Below are positions 17,408 to 24,630 of a stretch of DNA of 64,000 nucleotides, piece by piece (the first letter of the stretch is position 1; each line of letters begins with the position of its first letter). Source of the stretch: Geomonas limicola (GTDB taxonomy: Bacteria > Desulfobacterota > Desulfuromonadia > Geobacterales > Geobacteraceae); contig NZ_BLXZ01000002.1 in assembly GCF_014193675.1 (NCBI RefSeq), forward strand, positions 372,001 through 436,000, written 5' to 3'. The position numbers and the translations under genes were made by a program. The notes under the pieces are model-generated. The model ran no database searches. It saw nothing but the letters and a program-made list of their open reading frames with translations, and had not been told where the DNA came from.

Positions 17408-19315
17408 CTAGATACCCAGCGCCCTGCGGCGCTCGTCGATGACCGCCAAAAGCTTGTCCGCCGCAGCCTCCGGGTTGGGCTCCACCAGGAAGTACCCTCC
17501 CAGGAGATCCTTCGCGGTCTCGGTAATCAGGCCGGTCACCGCCCGGGAGCCGGTGACCTGGGGCATGATCCCCAGGTGGGTCGGGATTCCCAGGGCAATG
17601 CTCCAGGTGCCGATGGCAACCGCCTTCTCGGACATCGCCTCGGGTGCGCTCGCCACGAGCGGGAGGGCATCGAGGTCGACGCCGATCTTGTTGGCCAGTG
17701 CCACCGCCACCTGCACGGCGCGGCTGTTGTCCACGCAGGATCCCATGTGCAATACCAGGGGGAGCGGTCCTCCCAACCCGGCAGCCTCGCCGATGGCAGT
17801 AAGTACCCCCTTCAGGGTGTCGCCGGCGTAGGAGAGCGTCGCCTCCTGGTTCATCAGGCCGTGCTTCGCGAAGGCGCCCGCGCCGCAGCCGGTGGCCAGG
17901 AGGAGCACGTTCTCGCTCGCGAGCTTTTTGGCCATGGTGACGAAGCTCGAGTCCTGCTTGGCGTTGGTCGAGTTGCAGCCGGCAAAAAGGGCGATGCCGC
18001 GGATGTTGCCGTTCACGATGTTGTCGAGAAGCGGCTTCAAGGGGTCCTCGGCATCGAGGAGCGCGAGCGCCTCCAGGATCGCCTCGGCGCCAAAGCCGAC
18101 GATCGAGGTCTCCTTGAAGTCCGGTATCAGGACCCGCTGCGGGTTGCGCCGCTTGAAGGCCTCGATGGCAAGGGTGACGATCTGGCGGGCGTTCTCGGCA
18201 CCGGTTTCCTCCTTGAAGCTCACGTGGCGGGTGCCGGCGATCTTGCAGTCGTCCATGGTGGTGACGATCTCGGTGTGGAAGCAGGAGCCTATCTCGGCTA
18301 TCGAGGGCATGATGCACTGGACGTCCACCACCATGGCGTCCACCGCCCCGGTCAGAAGGGCCAGTTCCTGGGAGAGGTAGTTGGCGGCGAGCGGTATGCC
18401 GTGGCGTACCAGGACTTCGTTGCCGGTGCAGCAGACCCCGACCAGGTTGATGCCGGCCACCGCCCCGGCGCGGCGCGCCTCGTCCTCCATGGTGTGGGCG
18501 ATCTCGCAGACCAGGTCGCTTAAAAGCGGGTTGTGCCCGTGTAGCGCGATGTTGACCGCGTCTTCCTTGAGCACCCCCAGGTTCGCGGCGGTGATCACCG
18601 GGCGCGGGGTGCCGAAGAGGACGTCGGAGAGCTCGGTGGCGAGCGCCATGCCGTTGAAGTCGGCGAGCGCCCCCTTCACACCGCCCAGGATCAGGTTCAC
18701 CGGGTCGGCGTCGCAGCCGACGTTGGTACGGGCCATGATGCCCGTGACTACCGCATCGATGTTGTGCGGCAGCACCTCAAGCCCGGCCAGCTTGTCGAGC
18801 CGCTTCTCGGTGAGGCTCGCCTTGAGCCAGGTGCAGGGCTCGTGGTGGTCCTGGTTCTGGAAGTCGAAGAGGGTGGCAAGCGCCACGTCCCGGGCCACCT
18901 CGCGGGGTTCGCGACCTGCCTCCGGAATCCCGAGCCGGCCGGCGATGCGACGCAACTTCGCCTCGTCGCGGATCTGGTAGTCTTCGAGCTTTCCTTCGGC
19001 GACCCCGAGAAGGGCCAGGGCAACGTGGCGGCCGTGCTCGGAGTGCGCGGCGGCACCGGCGGCCATCATGCGGATCACGTTCCTGGCCACGATCACGTCG
19101 GCGGTGGCGCCGCAGATGCCGAGTTTGGGGCCGTCCCCGAAGGGGTCGATGCGGCAGGGGCCCTTCCAGCAGACGCGGCAGCAGATACCCAGCTGGCCGA
19201 AGCCGCACTGCGGCTGCATGGCCTTGTGGCGGTCCCAGACGGTGTCGATCTTTTCCTTCTTGGCGACCGGCAACAGGACGGAGGCGGACGGGTCAAGCGA
19301 GAGGTTCTGGTTCAT
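17408..19315 (-). CDS. cooS: Anaerobic Ni-Fe carbon monoxide dehydrogenase catalytic subunit
   Basis: 635 residues, the standard length. It oxidises CO to CO2 and passes two electrons to CooF. All cluster ligands are visible: Cys37 and Cys45 (cluster D), Cys46, Cys49, Cys54 and Cys68 (cluster B), and the C-cluster His in 'ALHGHNPLLSD' with cysteines in 'VCCTGNEV', 'VQCIMPSIAE', 'FAGCNSTNAKQD', 'ATGCGAGAFAKHG' and 'HMGSCVDNSR'. The ATG at 19315 overlaps the cooF stop as ATGA, so the pair is coupled. No acetyl-CoA synthase (acsB, acsCD) genes are near, so this is a CooS-type respiratory or energy-conserving enzyme rather than a Wood-Ljungdahl complex. Confidence 0.97.
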   Translation of the reverse strand: MNQNLSLDPSASVLLPVAKKEKIDTVWDRHKAMQPQCGFGQLGICCRVCWKGPCRIDPFGDGPKLGICGATADVIVARNVIRMMAAGAAAHSEHGRHVALALLGVAEGKLEDYQIRDEAKLRRIAGRLGIPEAGREPREVARDVALATLFDFQNQDHHEPCTWLKASLTEKRLDKLAGLEVLPHNIDAVVTGIMARTNVGCDADPVNLILGGVKGALADFNGMALATELSDVLFGTPRPVITAANLGVLKEDAVNIALHGHNPLLSDLVCEIAHTMEDEARRAGAVAGINLVGVCCTGNEVLVRHGIPLAANYLSQELALLTGAVDAMVVDVQCIMPSIAEIGSCFHTEIVTTMDDCKIAGTRHVSFKEETGAENARQIVTLAIEAFKRRNPQRVLIPDFKETSIVGFGAEAILEALALLDAEDPLKPLLDNIVNGNIRGIALFAGCNSTNAKQDSSFVTMAKKLASENVLLLATGCGAGAFAKHGLMNQEATLSYAGDTLKGVLTAIGEAAGLGGPLPLVLHMGSCVDNSRAVQVAVALANKIGVDLDALPLVASAPEAMSEKAVAIGTWSIALGIPTHLGIMPQVTGSRAVTGLITETAKDLLGGYFLVEPNPEAAADKLLAVIDERRRALGI

Positions 19316-19881
19316 GGTTTCACCTTCCTTAGGGCGAGATGTTTGTGGGTCTGGGCGAGTTCCGCGGCACGCGCTTCCATGAGCGACTGGCGCAACTCCT
19401 CGAGGTCGACGAGGCTCACCGCCTTGGTGGGGCAGGCCTCGACGCAGGCGGGGAGGTCGCGCCCGGTGTCGGCACACAGGTCGCACTTGCGCGCCACCCC
19501 GCCGTTACTGCGGCCGTCCGGGACCGTGTCGGCTTCGGCCTTTACCGTGATGGCGCCGAATGGGCAGACCATGATGCAGACCTTGCACCCGACGCAGTTC
19601 TTCTCGCGGATCACCACCCGCCCCGCCTCCTGGGCGATGGCTCCGGAAGGGCAGGCAAAGGCGCAGGGGGCGTCCTCGCACTGGCGGCACTGCACCGGCA
19701 TGGTAACTCCGGCCGCGGCCACCACCCGGTTCCGGGGACGCAGGGTGAGCCCGGCGAGCGCCGCCTGGTGCAGCCCCTGGCCGCCATGGGCCAGGGCGCA
19801 GGCGAGCTCGCAACTGTGGCATCCCAGGCACCTTTCCGCGTCGGAAAATACGATGGCATTTTCACGCTGCAACTTGTTCAT
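19312..19881 (-). CDS. cooF: CooF-type ferredoxin-like iron-sulfur electron transfer subunit
   Basis: 189 residues from the ATG at 19881 (AAGGAG upstream). Four cysteine clusters suit four [4Fe-4S] centres: CLGCHSCELAC, CRQCEDAPCAFAC, CVGCKVCIMVC and a CDLC...CVEAC pair. In R. rubrum CooF carries electrons from CooS to the CooLXUHMK hydrogenase. It lies directly before cooS, overlapping by 4 bases, and 335 bases after cooH. That gap shows no second CooA-type site, so cooF may be read from the hydrogenase promoter or from an unseen one. Confidence 0.93.
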   Translation of the reverse strand: MNKLQRENAIVFSDAERCLGCHSCELACALAHGGQGLHQAALAGLTLRPRNRVVAAAGVTMPVQCRQCEDAPCAFACPSGAIAQEAGRVVIREKNCVGCKVCIMVCPFGAITVKAEADTVPDGRSNGGVARKCDLCADTGRDLPACVEACPTKAVSLVDLEELRQSLMEARAAELAQTHKHLALRKVKP

Positions 19882-19991
19882 GACATGCTCCTTGTGAATC
19901 GTTAGTACTGCGAAACTGCTTTGTATTTTTATGACGCCCGGCAACGGCGCCGCGACCTGTAGGCGGCCGGTGTCAATTTCAGGAAGACCTG

Positions 19992-20023
19992 ATCCCCCCT
20001 CCCTTGACGGGAGGGGCAGGGGG
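19992..20023. repeat. GC-rich palindrome, family B
   Basis: CCCCCCTCCCTTGACGGGAGGGGCAGGGGG forms a hairpin; a related C-run/G-run element lies at 47424. Confidence 0.55.
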
Positions 20024-20060
20024 TGGGTGAAGCTGCCATATGCAATGATGTGGCGCCTTC

Positions 20061-20099
20061 CCCCTCACCCTGGCCCTCTCCCGCATGGGGAGAGGGGAA
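20061..20099. repeat. GC-rich palindrome, family A
   Basis: CCCTCACCCTGGCCCTCTCC arm with a CCCGCATGGGG centre and GAGAGGGG arm, nearly the same sequence as the copy at 49831. Confidence 0.6.
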
Positions 20100-20216
20100 G
20101 TGGACGCCTTCCCTGAAAATCCCGGAAGCACCTTAGCAAAGGGGGGGACGCGAGTCCGCCAGCCGCGCTTCTTCAATAATGTCCTTGCCGGCCACCCCGA
20201 TGCGGGCCCCCTCCCC

Positions 20217-21299
20217 CTAACGGTCCGTGCAGGAGATGCAGGGGTCGATCGAGTTCACGATGAGCGGGATCCTACTTACCGGCTCCCCCTTGAGCATCTC
20301 CCCCAGCGCAGCCCAGTTGGGATAGCTGGGAACCCGCCACTTAAGCCGCACCGGCAGGTCCGTCCCGTCCGTCTTCAGGTAGTAGATCAACTCGCCGCGC
20401 GGCGCCTCGGACTTGGCGATCACCTCGCCCGCCGGTACCTCCGGGAAGCTCGCGAGCGCCACCGGTCCGTTCGGGAGCTGGTCCAGGCACTGCTCGATGA
20501 GCGACACGGCCTGGCGCGCTTCGGCAAGTCGCACCAGGGCACGGGCGCGTACATCGCCGGCACCCTCAATGGCAACCTGGAAGCTCAGCCGGTCGTAGGC
20601 GCCGTAGGGGCTCTTTTTCCGGACGTCGTAGTCAATGCCGGCCGCACGGGCCACGGGACCTACCACGCCAAACTCATTCGCCTGTTCCCGGGTAAGCACC
20701 CCGACCCCTTCGGTGGCGGCACGCAGGACGGCTGCGTCCTCGAAGACCCGGTAGAGCTCCTCCAGGGGACTCTTGAGACGCTCCAGCTGGTTCTTCAGGT
20801 AGTCAATCGCACCGGCGTCGGGGTCGTAGCGCACCCCGCCGATGCAGTTGGCCGCCAGGTCCATCCGGTTACCGTAGATCGTCTCCTTGCTCTGCTGCAC
20901 GATCTCGCGCAACTCCATCACCCGGCGAAAGAGCGTGTGCTCGCCGACGATATGGGCGACCACCGCACAGTTGAAGAGGTGCGAGGCGATGCGCTTGATC
21001 TCGTCGGCCACCGCCCGCAGGTACTCGGCCCGGGGGGGGATGACCATCCCCGCCAACTCCTCCAGCGCGGTGCAGAAGGTGCTCGGGTGGCTGTTGGAAC
21101 AGAGCGAGCAGAGGCGCTCCAAGAGCGTGATGTTTTGGTAGAAGTTGCGCTTGAGCGTCAGGTGCTCCATGCCCCGGTGTACCTGGCCGGCCAGCACCTC
21201 GAGCCCGCAGACCCGGTCTCCCTCGGTCTGCACCCTGAAGTACATGGGTTCCTCGAGCCCCAGCTGCCGCGGACCGAGCGTAATGACGGTGCGGCTCAT
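20217..21299 (-). CDS. cooH: CooH-type [NiFe]-hydrogenase large subunit (group 4)
   Basis: 360 residues, related to complex I NuoD. Both active-site Cys pairs are present: 'RLCSLCSNSHPS' near residue 63 and 'IDPCISCTDR' at the extreme C-terminus. The protein ends three residues after the last Cys, where the tail removed by a maturation protease would begin, so no processing seems needed. It would reduce protons with electrons from CooF. The start at 21299 overlaps the cooU stop as ATGA; the open frame extends upstream only as an overlap artefact. Confidence 0.92.
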   Translation of the reverse strand: MSRTVITLGPRQLGLEEPMYFRVQTEGDRVCGLEVLAGQVHRGMEHLTLKRNFYQNITLLERLCSLCSNSHPSTFCTALEELAGMVIPPRAEYLRAVADEIKRIASHLFNCAVVAHIVGEHTLFRRVMELREIVQQSKETIYGNRMDLAANCIGGVRYDPDAGAIDYLKNQLERLKSPLEELYRVFEDAAVLRAATEGVGVLTREQANEFGVVGPVARAAGIDYDVRKKSPYGAYDRLSFQVAIEGAGDVRARALVRLAEARQAVSLIEQCLDQLPNGPVALASFPEVPAGEVIAKSEAPRGELIYYLKTDGTDLPVRLKWRVPSYPNWAALGEMLKGEPVSRIPLIVNSIDPCISCTDR

Positions 21300-21829
21300 G
21301 AGGGATTCTCCTGCTGTGCTGCCTGCACCTGGCGCCAGAGCTTTTCGCCGCTGGCGCCGTTTATGAAGGTGGAGTACGGGATCAACCGCTCGAAGAGCGC
21401 GGGCTCGAGGGAGCGGTCCACGAAGAGCCGGCCCGGGTTGGGATGCCCGAGCACCTCGATGTCGTAGAGCTCGCGAAACTCGCGCTCCTGCCAGTCCGCG
21501 TTGCGGTAGACCGGGGTGAGCGACGGCACCCGGGCTCCCTGGAGGGGGAGCTCCAGGGTGAGCGTCAGGGTGGTGCCGTCCAGGTCGAAGTGGTAGGCGA
21601 CCTCCCTGCCGGTCGCGTTCGGTGCGGCGGGGACCAGGGAGGCGCTCACCATGCTCAGGCGCGCCCCGAGCCCCGCCAGAGCCCGGGCCGCCGGGAGGAC
21701 CTGCTCCGGCTCGCCGAGCCGGCACCAGCCGCTCGCCACCCCCTTGACATCCCGCCGCCAGGCGACCACCTGCCTTGCGCCGAGCGCGCCTGCCAGCACC
21801 AGTTCGACCCTTGCCTCTACTTCGTGCAT
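21296..21829 (-). CDS. cooU: CooU-type hydrogenase subunit (NuoC/30-kDa family)
   Basis: 177 residues from the ATG at 21829. The C-terminal half has the 30-kDa subunit signature 'WQEREFRELYDIEVLGHPNPGRLF'. In CooLXUHMK and complex I this subunit docks the large subunit to the peripheral arm. It overlaps both cooLX (13 bases) and cooH (4 bases), so the three are one translational unit. Confidence 0.87.
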   Translation of the reverse strand: MHEVEARVELVLAGALGARQVVAWRRDVKGVASGWCRLGEPEQVLPAARALAGLGARLSMVSASLVPAAPNATGREVAYHFDLDGTTLTLTLELPLQGARVPSLTPVYRNADWQEREFRELYDIEVLGHPNPGRLFVDRSLEPALFERLIPYSTFINGASGEKLWRQVQAAQQENPS

Positions 21830-22704
21830 CGCTGTAACCCTCCGATACTTCTCACCTGGCGGCACTCGCTGCACAGGGTCTGCAGCTGGGCGGTCTCCCT
21901 CGTCAGCGCCCGGTAGCCTTTCCTCATCAATTCCGGCACCACCGGGAGCATCGGGACGCCGCAGCAGCTGCAAGAGATACGTGGCACCACCCCCTGCTCC
22001 ACCATCTGGTACTTCTGCGCCTGCGGGTGGGCTAGGTTCCACTCCCCGGTGGGGGTAAGTGCGCCGGTCGGGCAGTAGTGGCTGCACATGCCGCAGAAGA
22101 GACAGCTGTTGTGCCAGAGGGTGAAGGAAACGCCTGCCTCCTGTTCCTCGAACCGGATGGCGCCTCCCGCGCAGACGTGCTGGCACATGCGGCACCCCAC
22201 GCAGGCCTCGGCACGGTAGCTCATCCTGCCACGCAGGTTCGCCGGCGCCGGGAAGCCTGCCGGCGCCAACTGCGGCCCCTCGCCCCCGCGCCAGAGGCGA
22301 GCCGCCTCGGCGATGCCGGCCACGATGGCCTCAGGCCGCGGCGGACAGCCGGGAATGTTGACGTCGGCCGCCAGGAACTCGTCGAGCGGGCCCAGCACCG
22401 CGTAGCTGTCGCGGAAGGCCCCGCCCGAGATGGGGCAGACCCCGATCAGCACCGTGATCTTCGGGTCGGGGACCTGGGCGTACTCGGCGAGGACCTTCCC
22501 CTTGCTGCGCACGGTAAGCGGTCCGGTGATCAGCACCAGGTCCGCCTGGGTGGGGTCCGCGGTGAAACTCAGCCCCAGGCGCTCCAGCCCAAAACGGGTG
22601 AGGGCCTCGGTGGCGGCGAGTTCCACGTCGCAGCCGTTGCAGGAGCCGGTATTGATCCGGTACAGGCGCAGCTTCGGGGCAGGTGGTACCTTGCAGGTGT
22701 GCAT
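21817..22704 (-). CDS. CooL-CooX fusion: hydrogenase small subunit with ferredoxin domain
   Basis: 295 residues. Residues 1-150 match CooL/NuoB (INTGSCNGCDVEL, GVCPISGGAF, NIPGCPPRPE), the ligands of the proximal [4Fe-4S] cluster. Residues ~165-225 are a CooX/NuoI-type two-cluster ferredoxin (CVGCRMCQHVC, CLFCGMCSHYC). The last ~55 residues carry CSCCG and a later CSECR, a possible extra metal site. In R. rubrum CooL and CooX are separate proteins. This is the first gene of the coo operon, 60 bases after the predicted start of transcription. The genes expected alongside, cooM and cooK, are absent. The ribosome binding site is weak (GAGG 13 bases upstream). Confidence 0.85.
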   Translation of the reverse strand: MHTCKVPPAPKLRLYRINTGSCNGCDVELAATEALTRFGLERLGLSFTADPTQADLVLITGPLTVRSKGKVLAEYAQVPDPKITVLIGVCPISGGAFRDSYAVLGPLDEFLAADVNIPGCPPRPEAIVAGIAEAARLWRGGEGPQLAPAGFPAPANLRGRMSYRAEACVGCRMCQHVCAGGAIRFEEQEAGVSFTLWHNSCLFCGMCSHYCPTGALTPTGEWNLAHPQAQKYQMVEQGVVPRISCSCCGVPMLPVVPELMRKGYRALTRETAQLQTLCSECRQVRSIGGLQRCTK

Positions 22705-22770
22705 GGTTTAAGTCCGTCCTCATGGCGAGGCCTTCCAAAGAGGCGCCGCCGGTTTTTCTAGCTGGTTCGG

Positions 22771-22776
22771 ACTATA
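22771..22776 (-). promoter_or_regulatory. Predicted -10 box of the coo operon
   Basis: TATAGT read on the minus strand, five of six consensus positions. The predicted start of transcription is near 22764. The would-be -35 box (CAGAAC) is poor and touches the operator, as expected for an activator-dependent class II promoter. Confidence 0.6.
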
Positions 22777-22797
22777 GGGGAAAGGAAAAGGAAGTTC

Positions 22798-22813
22798 TGT
22801 CGGCTGGCCGACA
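22798..22813 (-). promoter_or_regulatory. CooA-type operator
   Basis: TGTCGGCTGGCCGACA on the plus strand is a perfect inverted repeat with 7-base arms around TG, and it fits the CooA pattern TGTCR-N6-YGACA. Its centre (22805.5) is 41.5 bases upstream of the start predicted from the -10 box. The known R. rubrum CooA sites are near -43.5 and -38.5. Confidence 0.75.
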
Positions 22814-22862
22814 GTTGGGCGTTTTTTGGGGAAGGAGCGCTGTGGGGTGGCATTTCCCTGTG

Positions 22863-22910
22863 GCACCCCCCTCACCCCGCCCATCTCCCGAGGGGAGAGG
22901 GAGGGTTGGT
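22863..22910. repeat. GC-rich palindrome, family A
   Basis: CCCCTCACCCCGCCCATCTCC arm, CCGAGGGG centre and GAGAGGGAGGG arm, upstream of the coo operator. Confidence 0.5.
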
Positions 22911-22978
22911 GGTAGTCCGCGTGTGGGGAAATGCCCGGGGTGAGCGTTGCCTCTGGCGCTGCAGCGTGTTGCAAAAAA

Positions 22979-23008
22979 AGAGGCCGCACCTGAATAGGTG
23001 CGGCCTCT
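22979..23008 (-). terminator. Intrinsic terminator of the efflux operon
   Basis: AGAGGCCGCACCT and AGGTGCGGCCTCT form a perfect 13-base-pair stem with a GAAT loop. On the minus strand it is followed at once by T7 (22973-22979). It lies 29 bases after the 28-residue small ORF, which places that ORF inside the operon. Confidence 0.9.
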
Positions 23009-23036
23009 GGTTCGATCTACGGTTGTAGGTCTCGTG

Positions 23037-23123
23037 CTACTTTCGGTGCCCTCGGAAGATGGCGACCAGGGCGACAACGGCCCAGATCACCGCGAAGGTC
23101 GTGATAAAGGTAGCATAGAGCAT
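23037..23123 (-). CDS. 28-residue single-helix membrane peptide (AcrZ-like position)
   Basis: Starting at ATG 23123, with GGAGGG five bases upstream, the frame codes for 28 residues: MLYATFITTF, then AVIWAVVALVAIF, then RGHRK and TAG. One ~18-residue hydrophobic helix followed by a basic tail predicts a single-span inner-membrane peptide with the C-terminus inside. It lies 70 bases after the outer membrane efflux gene and before the operon terminator. In E. coli the small membrane protein AcrZ (49 residues) binds AcrB and alters substrate choice; there is no sequence similarity that I can claim, only position and form. Confidence 0.65.
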   Translation of the reverse strand: MLYATFITTFAVIWAVVALVAIFRGHRK

Positions 23124-23193
23124 GGTTCCCTCCAGCTGGTTCTGCCAGGTTATTTCAGGTCGTGCATCATGAGTACGTGGATGGTCCGGGATC

Positions 23194-24630
23194 TTACGGG
23201 TTGGCCCCGCCCCCTACCACCTTGTAAAAACCCACCATGTTGTTCAGGCGCGCCAGCTCCACGCTGACCAGGCTCTGCTGCGAGTCGTAGAGCGAGCGCT
23301 GCGAGACCAGCACGTTCAGGTAGTTGTCGATCCCCCGATCGTAACGCGCCCGGGAAAGCCTGAGGCTCTCGCTGTTCGCGTTGGTGAGGGCGCGCTGCGC
23401 CGCCACCTGGTCCTCGATGGTGCCACGCTGCGCGAGCGCATCGGCCACCTCGCGGAAGGCGGTCTGGATCGCCTTCTCGTATTGGGCGACCACGATGTCG
23501 CGCTCCACCTCGCTCGCCTTCAGGTTCGCCTTGTTGAACCCGCCGTCGAAAATGGGGAGCGAGATCTGCGGGGCGAATTGCCAGGCCAGGGCTCCACCCT
23601 TGAAGAGACCGGAGAGGCTGTTGGAGCCGATCCCCACCGAGGTGGTGAGGGCGATGCGTGGGAAGAAGGCAGCCCGGGCGGCACCGATATTGGCGTTCGC
23701 CCCTTTGAGCTGTGCCTCGGCCTGCAGGATGTCGGGACGGTTCAAGAGGACGTCAGAGGGGAGCCCCGGGGTGAGGTCCTTGAGCCCCGTCATGGTCGCT
23801 GCCAGCTGCTGCGGCTTGAGCTCGTCCGGAACACTGGAGCCGACCACCAGGTTGAGCGCGTTCTCGTCCTGGGCGATCAGCGTGGTGTAGCGGGCGATGT
23901 CCACCCGCGCGGCCTCCACGCTGGTCTGGGCCTGGCTCAGGTCCAGCGCCGAGGCGACCCCGACGGCGAAGCGGCTTTTGGTGAGATCGTAGGATGACTG
24001 CTGGTTCGCCAGGGTCTCCCGGGCGATCCTCAGGCGCTCCCGGTCGGCGGCCAGGGTCAGGTAGCTGGTAGCCACCTGGGAGACCAGGCTGATCTGCACG
24101 GCGCGTCGTGCCTGCTGGGTTGCCAGGAACTCCTCCAGCGCCTGGTCCTTGAGGCTCCTGACCCGTCCGAACAGGTCGAGTTCATAGGAGGCGGCACCAA
24201 GCCCCGCCGTGTACTGGTGGCTGGTGCGGTGGCTGCCGGTGCTGGAGAAGTCCTTCGGGATCCCCTGGTAGTTCGCCTCGGCCGAGGCGTCGATCTGCGG
24301 GAACAGGTCGGCGCGCTGGATCTGGTACAGGGCCCGGGTCCGCTCGATGTTGAGGACGGCCACCCTCAGGTCGCGGTTGTTAGTGAGGGCGAGCTCGATT
24401 ACCTTCCGTAACTGGGGGTCGACGAAGAACTCCTGCCAGGGGACCTCTGCCAACGGCCGTTGCTCCTTGGCGGCCGGCGGGTTCTGGTAGGCGGCCCCGG
24501 TCGGCCAGGCGGCCGGCACCGGCGCCTCGGGCCTACTGTATTTCGGGGCCATGGTCGAGCAGCCGCCCAGCACCAGGAGCGCCCCCACGGGGAGGACCAG
24601 GCCTCCCAGGATCTTTTTCATGACATTCAT
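23194..24630 (-). CDS. RND efflux outer membrane lipoprotein (OprM/NodT family)
   Basis: 478 residues. A signal peptide ends in a lipobox (LVLGGC, Cys about residue 24), predicting a lipid-anchored outer membrane factor. Two OEP repeats follow: '[30 protein letters not shown]' and '[36 protein letters not shown]'. It forms the channel to the outside for the AcrAB-like pump. Its ATG overlaps the stop of the pump gene as ATGA; a second ATG at 24621 is also possible. Confidence 0.92.
   Translation of the reverse strand: MNVMKKILGGLVLPVGALLVLGGCSTMAPKYSRPEAPVPAAWPTGAAYQNPPAAKEQRPLAEVPWQEFFVDPQLRKVIELALTNNRDLRVAVLNIERTRALYQIQRADLFPQIDASAEANYQGIPKDFSSTGSHRTSHQYTAGLGAASYELDLFGRVRSLKDQALEEFLATQQARRAVQISLVSQVATSYLTLAADRERLRIARETLANQQSSYDLTKSRFAVGVASALDLSQAQTSVEAARVDIARYTTLIAQDENALNLVVGSSVPDELKPQQLAATMTGLKDLTPGLPSDVLLNRPDILQAEAQLKGANANIGAARAAFFPRIALTTSVGIGSNSLSGLFKGGALAWQFAPQISLPIFDGGFNKANLKASEVERDIVVAQYEKAIQTAFREVADALAQRGTIEDQVAAQRALTNANSESLRLSRARYDRGIDNYLNVLVSQRSLYDSQQSLVSVELARLNNMVGFYKVVGGGANP

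Larger units (their letters stand above)
19882..20216. other. Intergenic gap between cooH and cooF
   Basis: 335 bases with no supported gene. It holds two palindromic repeats (described separately) and, near cooF, an AT-rich stretch without a convincing -35/-10 pair. A sequence at about 19958-19976 has TGT and TGTCA pieces but they are direct, not inverted, so it is not a CooA site. Confidence 0.5.
22705..22978. other. Control region of the coo operon
   Basis: No gene is supported here. Going away from cooLX the region holds a 60-base leader, a -10 box, the CooA-type operator, and a family A palindrome (22863-22910). The efflux operon terminator begins at 22979. Confidence 0.6.

Noticed and set aside
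19955..19980. Possible second CooA site before cooF
   Set aside because: The TGT and TGTCA parts are in the same direction, so there is no inverted repeat with the 16-base spacing.
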